Source: Kaistia algarum (GTDB taxonomy: Bacteria > Pseudomonadota > Alphaproteobacteria > Rhizobiales > Kaistiaceae). Taken from it: a stretch of 64,000 nt of DNA. This document shows positions 1 to 7,706 of the stretch, in pieces; position 1 is the first letter of the stretch; each line of letters opens with the position of its first letter. The translations under genes were made by a program, and so were the position numbers. Under the pieces are notes generated by a model. That model searched no databases, was not told the DNA's origin, and worked only from the letters and a program-made list of their open reading frames with translations. The stretch covers positions 248,001-312,000 of the forward strand of contig NZ_JAPKNJ010000001.1 in the NCBI RefSeq assembly GCF_026343945.1, in the 5' to 3' direction.

Positions 1-144
1 GCCGGCGGAATCGGTGTCGGTGATATCCACCGTCTCGGCATTGAAGGCGATACGGCGGGTGCGGAGCCCGGCGACGGTGGCGAATGAGCCGGCGCCGCTG
101 GTGTCGATCTTCAGAAGAGGGTCCTTGCCCTTCTGTGCGGTCAT
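1..144 (-). CDS. Phage/GTA major tail protein (TP901-1-like), N-terminus only
   Basis: The reading frame starts at an ATG complementary to 142-144 and leaves the window at base 1, so only 48 residues are seen, beginning MTAQKGKDPLLKIDTSG. The pattern of a short polar start, 'LLKID', then 'VAGLRTRRIAFNAETVDITDTDSAG' in two strands resembles TP901-1-type major tail proteins (gp9 of the Rhodobacter GTA). The position fits too: the next genes upstream are the tail terminator and connectors. The product would polymerise into the tail tube. The call is made from a fragment plus gene order. Confidence 0.7.
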   Translation of the reverse strand, partial: MTAQKGKDPLLKIDTSGAGSFATVAGLRTRRIAFNAETVDITDTDSAG

Positions 145-193
145 GATGTCTCCTCGCTCGAAAGGGCGCGGGGCGCCGTGAGGGTTTGAAAGC

Positions 194-691
194 GTGTCCG
201 GTTCGGAATTTCTGGTGCGGCCCGCTGAGGCGGCCGATCTGCATTTCGTCATCGCGACCGAGCGATTGCCCGGCTATGAGCACCTCGTCGGCCGCTCGAC
301 GCCGGCGCAGCACGAGGCGTACCTGGCCGATGACCGCCACGCCTATTTCATCGCCGAGGCGGCGGGCTCCCCCGCCGGTTTCGTCATCGTGCGCGACTGG
401 AATTCATGGGACGGCGTCAGCCTGATGAAGCGGGTAGCGGTGGCCGAGCCCGGTCGCGGCATCGGCCGTGCCATGCTCTCGGCCGTCGTCGATCGGGTCT
501 TTCTCCAGACCGAAGCCTGGCGCCTGGAGATCGGCCTGTTTCCGGCCAACGAGCGCGCCCGCCGCTGTTATGAAGCGTCCGGCTTCGTTCCCGAGGGCAT
601 TGCGCGCGGCCGCGTGTTCTTCGAGGGCGAGCATCGCGACGAGATGGTGATGGCGATGCTACGGCCGGAATGGGAGGCGCGGCGGGGATAG
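194..691 (+). CDS. GNAT family N-acetyltransferase
   Basis: The 165-aa protein has a complete GNAT fold. The acetyl-CoA-binding motif A is seen as 'VAEPGRGIGRAML' (R-x-x-G-x-G/A type) near residues 83-95. The C-terminal motif B is 'NERARRCYEASGFVPEG'. It should transfer an acetyl group from acetyl-CoA to an amine; the substrate cannot be read from sequence. Translation is assigned to a GTG at 194, because no in-frame ATG precedes the first fold residues and GAGG lies about 11 bases upstream. It is transcribed against the surrounding GTA genes, between the tail terminator and the major tail protein, and a palindromic repeat element follows its stop. It is probably an insertion into the cluster and not a structural component. 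Confidence 0.85.
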   Translation: MSGSEFLVRPAEAADLHFVIATERLPGYEHLVGRSTPAQHEAYLADDRHAYFIAEAAGSPAGFVIVRDWNSWDGVSLMKRVAVAEPGRGIGRAMLSAVVDRVFLQTEAWRLEIGLFPANERARRCYEASGFVPEGIARGRVFFEGEHRDEMVMAMLRPEWEARRG

Positions 692-704
692 ACAAGCAGG
701 CAAG

Positions 705-836
705 GAAGGCCCTCACCCCCGCCCTCTCCCGCAAGCGGGCGAGGGGGCCGACACTGCCCTTCATAAGGCGAGCGCCCGGTCGTTGGCGCCCCCTCTCCCG
801 CCTAGCGGGAGAGGGCCGGGGTGAGGGTCTTGCTTC
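705..836. repeat. Palindromic repeat element 1 of 6 (GTA-cluster family)
   Basis: Two hairpin-forming halves face each other. The left half starts CCCTCACCCC at 710 and contains CCCTCTCCCGC with its complement. The right half is CCCTCTCCCGCCTAGCGGG... and ends GGGGTGAGGG at about 827. The whole forms one large inverted repeat with two inner stems. It fills the gap between the GNAT gene and the tail terminator gene. Five relatives occur in the first 8.3 kb. Confidence 0.85.
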
Positions 837-1241
837 CTACCCCTCGACCAGTGCCCCGAGCCGCAACACGCCGTGCTCCGTCAGCCCGTCCGGGTCCGTC
901 CGGACTTCGGCGAATTCGGCACGCAGTAGCACCAGCGCATGATCGGCCAGCGTCAGTTCGGCCTCGTGCAGCAGGCTCATCAGCCGTCCGAGGATCGTCC
1001 AGGCCTCGCGTTTGCCCGCCGCGCGCGACCAGACATGCAGCGTGACGCGCACCTGCCCGCCCGGCGTATCGCCATCCGACCAGTCGCTCTGCGCCCCATC
1101 GCCGATGGTCAGGAACGGAAATTCCGTTCCACGCGGCGCGCCGTCATGAATCCGCGGCCCGCCCAGCAGCGCGACGAGATCGGCATCGACGAGAAGAGCG
1201 GCGGCGATGGCGGCTTGCAGGTCGAGGGCGGCGGGATTCAT
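837..1241 (-). CDS. GTA/phage tail terminator-like protein (DUF3168)
   Basis: The 134-aa protein has the DUF3168 pattern: an N-terminal helix 'DLQAAIAAALLVDADLVALLGG', then 'RIHDGAPRGTEFPFLTIGD', then 'VRVTLHVWSRAAGKREAWTILGRL', the usual strand-helix core. The family corresponds to gp8 of the Rhodobacter GTA, the ring that terminates the tail tube at the head-tail junction. Its ATG overlaps the stop of the preceding HK97 gp10-like gene by 4 bp, which indicates translational coupling. The palindromic element lies directly after its stop. Confidence 0.85.
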   Translation of the reverse strand: MNPAALDLQAAIAAALLVDADLVALLGGPRIHDGAPRGTEFPFLTIGDGAQSDWSDGDTPGGQVRVTLHVWSRAAGKREAWTILGRLMSLLHEAELTLADHALVLLRAEFAEVRTDPDGLTEHGVLRLGALVEG

Positions 1242-1678
1242 GCGGGCCTCCGTCGGATGGCGTCGATCGCGGGGGCGAGGACAGGATCGGCGGGCGTGTT
1301 CAGCGCACCGTATTCGCGGGCGAAGAGGTTCGGGGCGGAGAGGGTCAGGGTGGCGGAACGCCTGCCCGAGTGGGCGCGACCCGTGATCGCGAGCCGAGGC
1401 GTCGCCGCCCCCCTCTCCCCGAAGGGGGGAGGGTAAGGGAGGGGGCCAGTCGGCACGTCCAGCATCGGTCCGGGAACAGAAAGACCGACGCCCTTGGCGA
1501 CGGCCCCCTCTCCAACTCTCCCCCCTTCGGGGAGAGAGGGCTCGCTGCGGCCTGCATCGACATCCTCCAAAGCCTGTTGGAATTGAACAGCCTTGTTCTG
1601 CACCGCCCCCGCAATCGCCACCTCCGCCGCCTTGCCCAAAACCTCGGCCAGAGCGGCGCCCGTCAGCTTGCGGCTCAT
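1238..1678 (-). CDS. HK97 gp10-like GTA connector protein, interrupted in frame by a repeat element
   Basis: The 146-aa frame sits where HK97 gp10-like proteins are found in many alphaproteobacterial GTA clusters, between head closure protein and tail terminator, with 4-bp overlaps on both sides. The C-terminus 'NLFAREYGALNTPADPVLAPAIDAIRRR' matches the family's closing motif. Residues of about 47-90 are encoded by a palindromic element (1410-1540) and read as low-complexity Pro/Gly/Glu sequence. The remaining family-like sequence is shorter than typical gp10 proteins, so part of the original core may have been replaced. Whether the product still works cannot be told from sequence. Confidence 0.7.
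   Translation of the reverse strand: MSRKLTGAALAEVLGKAAEVAIAGAVQNKAVQFQQALEDVDAGRSEPSLPEGGRVGEGAVAKGVGLSVPGPMLDVPTGPLPYPPPFGERGAATPRLAITGRAHSGRRSATLTLSAPNLFAREYGALNTPADPVLAPAIDAIRRRPA
1410..1540. repeat. Palindromic repeat element 2 of 6, inside a coding sequence
   Basis: The element has the same two-half design as the others. A stem of CCCTCTCCCC/GGGGGGAGGG type is at 1411-1432, and a mirrored one, CTCTCCCCCC/GGGGAGAGAG, is at 1516-1540. The outer parts GGGAGGGGGCC and GGCCCCCTC pair with each other. It contributes no stop codon to the reading frame on the minus strand and is translated as part of the gp10-like protein. Confidence 0.8.
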
Positions 1679-2007
1679 ATCCGTTCCTCCTCGGCCTCGA
1701 TGACGAGGAAGCGCCGGCTCTCGTCGGCGTCGCGCAGGCTCGCGATCCGGAGAATCCGGCCGCGATGGCGAAGGCGCATGGCGCCGGTCAAATCGGCGCG
1801 CCAGCGGATCGTCACGCGGTGAGTGACGCGCGTGGCGAGGCGGCCGGATGCGCCGTCCTCGTTGGCGGAAAGCGGCTCGATCGCCGCCCAGACCGTGGCA
1901 AACGGCTCGAAGGCGATCGACGCGCCGCCGGCCCCGTCCTCCGTGCGCACCGGGCGCTCGATGGCGACGCGGTGCGTCAGACCGCCGGGGTCGAAATCCA
2001 TGCTCAC
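1675..2007 (-). CDS. Phage head closure / head-tail adaptor protein (SPP1 gp16-like)
   Basis: The 110-aa protein shows the compact beta-barrel pattern of head closure proteins: 'DPGGLTHRVAIERPVRTEDGAGGASIAFEPFATVWAAIEPL', 'THRVTIRWRADLTGAMRLRHRGRILRIASLRDADESRRFLVIEAEEE'. This equals gp7 of the Rhodobacter GTA, which plugs the portal after DNA packaging. Both ends overlap the neighbouring genes by 4 bp, so it is part of one transcriptional and translational unit with the connector genes. Confidence 0.85.
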   Translation of the reverse strand: MSMDFDPGGLTHRVAIERPVRTEDGAGGASIAFEPFATVWAAIEPLSANEDGASGRLATRVTHRVTIRWRADLTGAMRLRHRGRILRIASLRDADESRRFLVIEAEEERI

Positions 2008-2573
2008 AGCTGGCGCACCTTATAGGGCGCGATCAGCGCCTCGAAACCGGCGGGGGCGATGGCGCCGGCGAAATCATGGCCGACCATGCCGCGATGCTCG
2101 TACCAATGGGTGACGAGGATCAGGATCGCCTGCCGCAGCGGCGCCGGCACGTCGACCGACGAGACGCCATAGCCGGCGGTGACGTCGATCTCGATGCCAT
2201 TGTCATAGAGCGCGGCGGCGGGCCGCAGCTTCGCCACCAGGCGCGGCGGGCTGGCGGCGCCCTCGACGCGCCAGTTCTCGGCCGGCCACAGCGTCGGCGC
2301 CCCGACGATATCGTAGAAGGTGATGGCATTGACCGCGATCAGCGGCGCGACCGGCAGCTCGATGGCGCGGCCCTTTGGCCATTCCGACAGATAGATGCGC
2401 CAGTTCTGACGGATGAGCTGGCGCCGCGTCGCGGCCTCGACATGGATGCGCGCGGAGACGATCGCGGCGGTGAGCAGGGCGTCGTCGTCGTCGAGATCGA
2501 TCCTCAAATGCGCCTTGACGTCGGCGAGCGATACCGGCTCCAGCGCCGGCCCGGTGATGAGTGCTGCGGTCAT
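2004..2573 (-). CDS. Head-tail connector protein (gp6 / phiE125 gp8 family)
   Basis: This is a 189-aa adaptor that binds below the portal. The N-terminus 'EPVSLADVKAHLRID..DDDALLTAAIVSARIHVEAATRRQLI' is the hallmark of the phiE125 gp8/HK97 gp6 connector family. The C-terminal part 'LRQAILILVTHWYEHRG' is the conserved helix. I place the start at the ATG complementary to 2571-2573, since AGGA lies 7 bases upstream. A longer frame to 2618 runs towards the repeat element and carries only low-complexity sequence. The stop overlaps the head closure gene by 4 bp. Confidence 0.85.
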   Translation of the reverse strand: MTAALITGPALEPVSLADVKAHLRIDLDDDDALLTAAIVSARIHVEAATRRQLIRQNWRIYLSEWPKGRAIELPVAPLIAVNAITFYDIVGAPTLWPAENWRVEGAASPPRLVAKLRPAAALYDNGIEIDVTAGYGVSSVDVPAPLRQAILILVTHWYEHRGMVGHDFAGAIAPAGFEALIAPYKVRQL

Positions 2574-2626
2574 GGTGGTGTCCTGCGTAAGGGAAGGCGG
2601 AGGTGGCGCCGCGAACACGGGCGGAA

Positions 2627-2735
2627 CTCCCTCGCCCGCTTGCGGGAGAGGGTTGGGGTGAGGGTCTTGCTTGCTTTGAAGAAGGGGGAAGAAAGTCCCT
2701 CACCCCGGCCCTCTCCCGCGTTGCGGGAGAGGGGG
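2627..2735. repeat. Palindromic repeat element 3 of 6
   Basis: The left half is CTCCCTCGCCCGCTTGCGGG... and ends GGGGTGAGGG (2628-2664). The right half starts CCCTCACCCC (2697) and ends GCGGGAGAGGG (2733). The halves are in the reverse order compared with element 1, so the CACCCC/GGGGTG parts face inward. It fills the capsid-connector gap. Confidence 0.85.
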
Positions 2736-2821
2736 AAGAAAGAGAGCGACAGGCGCCCACGTTGTGCGGAGAGTTGGGTCAGGCCATTTGCAGGCCGGCT
2801 TGGCACAACTATCCGTGCAAC

Positions 2822-4105
2822 CTAGCTGGTGCCGAACTTCAGCAGCTTGATCGCGTCGAAATCCTGCACGCCGCCACCGACGCGCTTCACCGTGTAGAAG
2901 AGCACGTAGGGCTTGGCGGAATAGGGATCGCGCAGCACCGAGACGCCGAGGCGGTCGACGACGAGATAGCCGCGCTTGAAATCGCCGAAGGCCAGCGACA
3001 GCGCATTGGCGCCGATGTCGGGCATGTCCTCGGCCTCGGTGACCGGGAAGCCGAGCAACGAGGCTTCGCCGCCCGCCACAGCCGCCGGCTGCCAGAGATA
3101 ATTGCCCTCGGCATCCTTCAGCTTGCGGATCGCGGCCTGGGTGCGGCGATTGAGGACGAAGCGGGCATTGGCGCGATAGCCGGCCTTCAGCGTGTAGATC
3201 AGGTCGATCAGCACGTCGGAGGGATTGGAGGCCGGCAGCGCGGCGGAGACGCCGGTCGCGACATAGCCGATCTTGCCCCAGCTCCAGGAGCCCTCCGCCG
3301 CCGTCGTATAGGCGAGGAAGCCCTTCGGCTTGTTGGTGCCGTCGCCGGAGACGAAGGCCGTGCCCTCCTGCGCGGCGAAGGCGCCCTCGACCTCGGCCGC
3401 CAGCCATTCGTCGATATTGACGGCGCTGTCGTCCAGCAACGCGGCGGTGGCCGCCGGCATGGCGTAGAGTTCCATCGCGGGAAAATCGAGCGCCGCGATG
3501 GTCGGCGAGGTCGTCTGGCTGCGGGCGTCGGTCTCGGCCGCCCAGCCGGTCGCCGGACCCGCCGTCATGAACGGCCGGCGATAGGTGCCGGACGAGACCT
3601 GGCGCACATCGGCGATGGCGCGGATCGGCGAGATATTGGCGAGGCGCTTGCCGATCTCGGTCTCCGTCTCGAGCGGCACCGTATAGCCGCCATCGGCATT
3701 GGAGCCGGCGGACAGCGCCTTGGCCTCCAGACGGCGGAGGCCATCCTCGTCGCCGCCGCGCACATAGGCCTCGAAGGCCGCCTTGTGCTCGCTCGGCCGG
3801 CGATCGGCGTTGCGCTCGCCCGAAAGCGGCGGGCGGCGGCTCTTCAGCGTCAGCTCGTCGAGCGACCGGTTGATGCGGTCAAGCTTTTCGACGGTGAGCG
3901 GATCGGCGGAAAGCTTCTGCTCGATCTCGGCGAGGCGATCGTCATTGGTCGCCTTAAACGCCTCGAAGGCGGAGAGGAAATCGTCAAAGGCGGCCGACAC
4001 ATCACCGCCTTCCGCCGCTTTCGTCTCGCCCGGCTTCATCGGCGCGGGCTTGTCCCCCGCCGCCTTCGCCTCCGGCGCGCGGCGCATCTCTCTTGTGGTC
4101 GTCAT
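2822..4105 (-). CDS. Major capsid protein, HK97 family (GTA gp5)
   Basis: This is a 427-aa HK97-fold shell protein. Residues 1-115 are a charged, helical scaffold-like region ('FEAFKATNDDRLAEIEQKLS...VEKLDRINRSLDEL'). The mature part begins near 'KALSAGSNADGGYTVPLETETEIGKRL', the usual protease cleavage and N-arm zone. Later motifs are 'VSSGTYRRPF..GPATGWAAETDARSQT', 'EWLAAEVEGAFAAQEGTAFVSGDGTNKPKGFL' and 'FGDFKRGYLVVDRLGVSVLRDPYS', all typical of this family. Its start overlaps the protease stop by 4 bp, the normal protease-capsid pairing. Confidence 0.95.
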   Translation of the reverse strand: MTTTREMRRAPEAKAAGDKPAPMKPGETKAAEGGDVSAAFDDFLSAFEAFKATNDDRLAEIEQKLSADPLTVEKLDRINRSLDELTLKSRRPPLSGERNADRRPSEHKAAFEAYVRGGDEDGLRRLEAKALSAGSNADGGYTVPLETETEIGKRLANISPIRAIADVRQVSSGTYRRPFMTAGPATGWAAETDARSQTTSPTIAALDFPAMELYAMPAATAALLDDSAVNIDEWLAAEVEGAFAAQEGTAFVSGDGTNKPKGFLAYTTAAEGSWSWGKIGYVATGVSAALPASNPSDVLIDLIYTLKAGYRANARFVLNRRTQAAIRKLKDAEGNYLWQPAAVAGGEASLLGFPVTEAEDMPDIGANALSLAFGDFKRGYLVVDRLGVSVLRDPYSAKPYVLFYTVKRVGGGVQDFDAIKLLKFGTS

Positions 4106-4683
4106 TTCGCTGTCCTCGGGTTTTGAGTGCGGGTGGAAGGGCCGCTCATGCGGCGGGCGGCGCGGCGCATCTGCGCGGCGAGCGAGGGGGTGGCAGCGCG
4201 CGATTTAACGCTTGAGACGCGCGCCTCGGGCTGCATGGGGAAGGTGACGACCGAGATTTCCCAGAGGTCGATCTCGGTCAGGCGGCGGAGGCCGCTGGCG
4301 CGCTCGGCCTTGGCCTTCACCGTCTTGAAGCCGATCGAGAGCCCGTCGAGCGCGCCGGCCCGCATCAGGCTCGCGACCTCGCGGCCGCGGGCGACATCGA
4401 GCGCCAGCCGGCCACGCACGAAGAGCCCGCGCTGGTCCTCGCGGATATCGAGCCAGACGCCGATCGGCTCGGCCGGGTCATGCTGGTAGAGCATGCGGAT
4501 GCCGGCGGGACGCCGCGCCGCCAGCGAGGCGCGAAAGGCGCCGGGCATGACGATATCGCCGGAAAGATCGGCCGTGCCGAACAGGCTGGCATAGCCGGAA
4601 AACGAGCCCTCGCCATCGATGCCGGAAAGATCGGCGGCGGCGAATTTCGTTTCGAGCGAGGGCTGGGAGATCAATGGGGGCAT
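4102..4683 (-). CDS. HK97 family prohead protease (GTA gp4)
   Basis: This is a 193-aa serine protease of the U35 type that cleaves the capsid scaffold domain during head maturation. Visible motifs are 'FSGYASLFGTADLSGDIVMPGAF', 'MLYQHDPAEPIGVW' with the catalytic His, 'GALDGLSIGFKT' with the catalytic Ser, and 'EISVVTFPMQPEARV'. A basic 25-residue tail follows. The gene lies immediately upstream of, and overlaps, the capsid gene. The 280-bp gap to the portal gene contains a repeat element and no convincing homologue of the small g3.5 gene that some GTAs have there. Confidence 0.93.
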   Translation of the reverse strand: MPPLISQPSLETKFAAADLSGIDGEGSFSGYASLFGTADLSGDIVMPGAFRASLAARRPAGIRMLYQHDPAEPIGVWLDIREDQRGLFVRGRLALDVARGREVASLMRAGALDGLSIGFKTVKAKAERASGLRRLTEIDLWEISVVTFPMQPEARVSSVKSRAATPSLAAQMRRAARRMSGPSTRTQNPRTAK

Positions 4684-4751
4684 GAGGTCTCCATCGCGGC
4701 GAGGGCCGCGTTTGGGATTCTGGGAGTCAGGATTTCGCGGTCGGTGTGTGT

Positions 4752-4876
4752 TGGCCCCCTCCCCAGCCCTCCCCCGCTGCGCGGGAGAGGGAGCCGGCCC
4801 GCGCCTTTCGATCGGCTTGGAGCAGACGGCTGGTATCCCCTCTCCCGCGACGCGGGGGAGGGTCAGGGAGGGGGCT
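4752..4876. repeat. Palindromic repeat element 4 of 6
   Basis: The outer arms are GGCCCCCTCCCC (from 4753) and GGGAGGGGGC (to about 4875). Two inner stems lie at 4767-4791 (CCCTCCCCCGCTGCGCGGGAG...) and 4836-4862 (CCCCTCTCCCGCGACGCGGG...). It sits between portal and protease genes. The outer arm sequence is of the same variant as element 2. Confidence 0.8.
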
Positions 4877-4966
4877 TGAAGGGCACGGGGCTTCAGAATT
4901 CAGTTGAGAAGGGCGCTATTTCCCGAATCCGCCGAATCCCTTGGGCTCGCCGGCTCACAATCCGAT

Positions 4967-6160
4967 TCAACCCGGCCATTCCCCCTCCCCTTCGGCGCCA
5001 TAGCCGACGGCCTGGCGCTTTTCATCTCGGGAGAGGAAATCGGCGGCGCCGACGCGGCGCCAGAGCGCCTCACGTTCGATCGACAGCGCCTCGACCGCAT
5101 CGGCGTCGAAACCGAGGCGGACGGCGCCGGCATAGGCCGGCCCCAGCCAGCCGGCGAACGCCGATGCCGTGCGGCCGACGAGCGGCAGCACGGTCTGGCG
5201 CCAGAAGGCGCGGTTGGCCTCGGCATAATTCGCATAGGTATTGTCGCCGGGAATGCCGATCAGCATGGGCGGCACGCCGAAGGCGAAGGCGATCTCGCGC
5301 GCCGCACCGTTCTTTGCCTCCATGAAATCCATGTCGCGCGGGGTGAGCGCCATCGACGTCCAGTCGAGCCCGCCTTCGAGCAGCAATGGCCTTCCGGCCG
5401 AAAGCGCGCCGGTGTAATTCGCCTCCAGTTCGCGCTTCAGCCGCTCGAACTGGTCCTGCGACAGGTTGGCGCCGCCCTCGCCGCGATAGACCAGCGCGCC
5501 GGAGGGACGGGCGGAATTGTCGAGCAGCGCCTTGTTCCAGGCGCCGGCGGCATTGTGGATGTCGAGAGCCACCGCCGCCGCTTCCAGCGGCGAGAAGCCG
5601 TAATGATCGTCCAGCGGATGGAAGAGCCGCAGATGCAGGATCGGCGCGATCTCGCCGTCGCCGGGATCGGCGAAACGGATCTTCCGGCCGCCGACCACAT
5701 ATTCATACGCCTCGGGCCAGCCCTCCGCCCCCGGCACGACGCGCACCCGGTCGGGCCGGAGCGCATGCAATTCCGCGGGATCAGCGCCAAGGCGGACCAA
5801 CTCGGCATAGGCGTTGCCGGCGACGAGGAGGTTCGCATACAGCGTTTCGAGGAATTCCGCCCCGCCCTGACGGCGGTTCGGCCGGGCCAGCAGCGCCAGC
5901 AGCGGATGATCCGGCACCTCGGCCTCGCCCTGATAGGCCAGGATCGGCACACTGGCGGCGGCTTCCGCGATCATCGTCACCGCGCGATAGACGACGGCGT
6001 TCTTCATGTAGCCCTCGCGGGCCAGTGCCGCGAGATCACGCGGCGTCCATTGCGGACGCCCCTGCCCCTGCAGCGCCAGGAGCGGCCCGGTCCGAGACGC
6101 CTTCGCCTCGGGCACGGCGATACGCCGCCCGAGGAGGCGGGAGAGGAGGTTCGGTTTCAT
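4967..6160 (-). CDS. Phage/GTA portal protein (gp3, HK97 family)
   Basis: The 397-aa portal forms the dodecameric DNA channel at the capsid vertex. Family signatures are 'NAVVYRAVTMIAEAAASVPILAY', 'HPLLALLARPNRRQGGAEFLETLYANLLVAGNAYAELVR', 'ILHLRLFHPLDDHYGFSPLEAAAVALD', 'NNARPSGALVY'-like 'DNSARPSGALVY', and 'AREIAFAFGVPPMLIGIPGDNTYANYAEANRAFW'. The length is normal for GTA portals. It starts at the ATG complementary to 6158-6160, behind a repeat element that separates it from the terminase gene. Confidence 0.95.
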   Translation of the reverse strand: MKPNLLSRLLGRRIAVPEAKASRTGPLLALQGQGRPQWTPRDLAALAREGYMKNAVVYRAVTMIAEAAASVPILAYQGEAEVPDHPLLALLARPNRRQGGAEFLETLYANLLVAGNAYAELVRLGADPAELHALRPDRVRVVPGAEGWPEAYEYVVGGRKIRFADPGDGEIAPILHLRLFHPLDDHYGFSPLEAAAVALDIHNAAGAWNKALLDNSARPSGALVYRGEGGANLSQDQFERLKRELEANYTGALSAGRPLLLEGGLDWTSMALTPRDMDFMEAKNGAAREIAFAFGVPPMLIGIPGDNTYANYAEANRAFWRQTVLPLVGRTASAFAGWLGPAYAGAVRLGFDADAVEALSIEREALWRRVGAADFLSRDEKRQAVGYGAEGEGEWPG

Positions 6161-6200
6161 GGGGATTCCTGCGTCTTCGATGTCGTTCAGGGAAGGAAGG

Positions 6201-6342
6201 CCCTCACCCCAGCCCTCTCCCCCAAGCGGGCGAGGGAGTTCGGACGGTGTATTTTATCGCAGTCGTGAGACCCTCTTCGCCGACGATGCCGCCGGTCGTG
6301 AGCGCCCCCTCTCCCGCTGGCGGGAGAGGGTTGGGGTGAGGG
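6201..6342. repeat. Palindromic repeat element 5 of 6
   Basis: The element begins CCCTCACCCCAGCCCTCTCCC at 6201 and ends GGGAGAGGGTTGGGGTGAGGG at 6342. These form long outer arms, and each half has its own internal stem. It lies between terminase and portal genes. The flanking GGAAGGAAGG and GCTTCC extend the arms slightly. Confidence 0.85.
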
Positions 6343-6353
6343 TCTTGCTTCCC

Positions 6354-7706
6354 TCACACCACCCGCACCCGTGGCTCGCCGCCCGTCTTCAGCATCAGCG
6401 CCGTCAGCGCCCAGGCCAGCGCGTCGAGCCTATCCGGCGAGCGGCCGTTACTGAGGCCTTCCGGGCCGAAATCGGCCAGTTCGTCTTCGAGCTGCGGGAA
6501 CGTCCCCGCATGGCGGACGCGGCCTTGCGCATAGAGCGCGGCGACCGGTTCGGCGCGCAGATATTTGCCGCGCGTCGCCCGCACGCTCGTCACCGGCACG
6601 CCCGGATCGATCTCGTTGATGACGCTCGCCACCATGTCGCCGCCCTGGTTGACCTCGGCGACCAGCATGTCGGCGTCGAGCGCATGATAGAGCCCGACCG
6701 CCGCCGCCGCCCAGCTCGCCGGCTTGACCTCGGCGAGCGAGCGATCCGCCAGCACATAGCCGGTGCCATCTTCGGCGAGGCCGCAGGCGACGATGCCGCA
6801 GGCATCCGCGCCGCGCCGCCGCGAAGCCGGCGGGTCGACCGCCACCGCGATGCGCACCAATTCCGGCGCCTTGTCGATCCGTAGCGCCTCGATCGCGTCG
6901 CGGTTCCACAGCGCGTCGGCGCGATCCTCGATCAGTTCGCCGTCGATCTCCTGCCGTCCCAGCCGCGTGCCCTTGTAACGACCGAGCACGCGCTCCAGGA
7001 AGCCCGGCGCCAGATTGCCGAGATTGGCCGCCGTCCCGGCGCGCGTCACCACCGTCCGCTCGGCGGCCAGCAGCCGCTTCATCAATTTCGTCGTGCGCGG
7101 CGTCGTGGTCACCAATTGGCGCGGCAGATCGCCGAGGCGGAGGCCGAATTGCAGCATGTCCCACGTCGCCTCGCCATGACGCCATTTACCGAGCTCGTCG
7201 GCCCAGGCGGCCTCGAATTGCGGCCCGCGCAGGCTTTCCGGGTCCTCCGACGAGAAACAGAGCGCATAGGCGCCGTTCGGCCATTCGAGCCGACGCCGCG
7301 AGGGCTGCCACAAAGGCCGCTCGTCGCGCCGATGCACGGCGAGCAGGCCCGAAACGCCCTCGATCATCACGTCGCGCACATCGGCCAAAGTCTCGCCGAC
7401 CAGCGCGATCCGTCCAGCCGGGGCGGAAGCATAGCCGGATCTCCCCGTGGCCATGCCGCGCACCCATTCGGCGCCGGCCCGCGTCTTGCCGGCGCCGCGC
7501 CCGCCGATCATCAGCCAGGTGAGCCAGTCGCCTTCCGGCGGCAGCTGGTCGTCGCGGGCCCAGAAATCCCAGTCCTTCGAAAATGCATCGATCTCAGCCG
7601 GCGTCAGCCGCGCGATCGCCGCCGCCGGGCTCTGCCCCGCCCGGATCGAGGCGTTCCAGCCGTTTCGCAAGCGCCTGGCGGAGCTGATCGAGATCGACGG
7701 CGACAT
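6354..7706 (-). CDS. terL: GTA terminase large subunit / DNA packaging ATPase-nuclease (gp2)
   Basis: The 450-aa protein has the two terminase domains. The ATPase has Walker A 'MIGGRGAGKTRAGAEW' (about residues 66-81), the adenine-motif region 'LVGETLADVRDVMIEG', and Walker B-like 'AAWADELGKW'. The nuclease half has 'RIAVAVDPPASRRRGADACGIV', 'VAEVNQGGDMV' and 'RSPDRLDALAWALTAL', matching RNase H-like acidic motifs. It packages random host DNA in GTAs. The assigned ATG lies 113 bp inside the upstream gp1 gene. No in-frame ATG or GTG nearer the gp1 stop was found, so the start is less certain than the product. Confidence 0.93.
   Translation of the reverse strand: MSPSISISSARRLRNGWNASIRAGQSPAAAIARLTPAEIDAFSKDWDFWARDDQLPPEGDWLTWLMIGGRGAGKTRAGAEWVRGMATGRSGYASAPAGRIALVGETLADVRDVMIEGVSGLLAVHRRDERPLWQPSRRRLEWPNGAYALCFSSEDPESLRGPQFEAAWADELGKWRHGEATWDMLQFGLRLGDLPRQLVTTTPRTTKLMKRLLAAERTVVTRAGTAANLGNLAPGFLERVLGRYKGTRLGRQEIDGELIEDRADALWNRDAIEALRIDKAPELVRIAVAVDPPASRRRGADACGIVACGLAEDGTGYVLADRSLAEVKPASWAAAAVGLYHALDADMLVAEVNQGGDMVASVINEIDPGVPVTSVRATRGKYLRAEPVAALYAQGRVRHAGTFPQLEDELADFGPEGLSNGRSPDRLDALAWALTALMLKTGGEPRVRVV

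Noticed and set aside
2603-4126. A 507-codon plus-strand open frame opposite the capsid gene
   Set aside because: It is antisense to a clear capsid gene and shows His/Arg/Gly-rich shadow composition; similar long shadows lie opposite most genes here.
4684-4966. A g3.5-like small gene between portal and protease
   Set aside because: The gap holds repeat element 4, and minus-strand frames there have no coding features.
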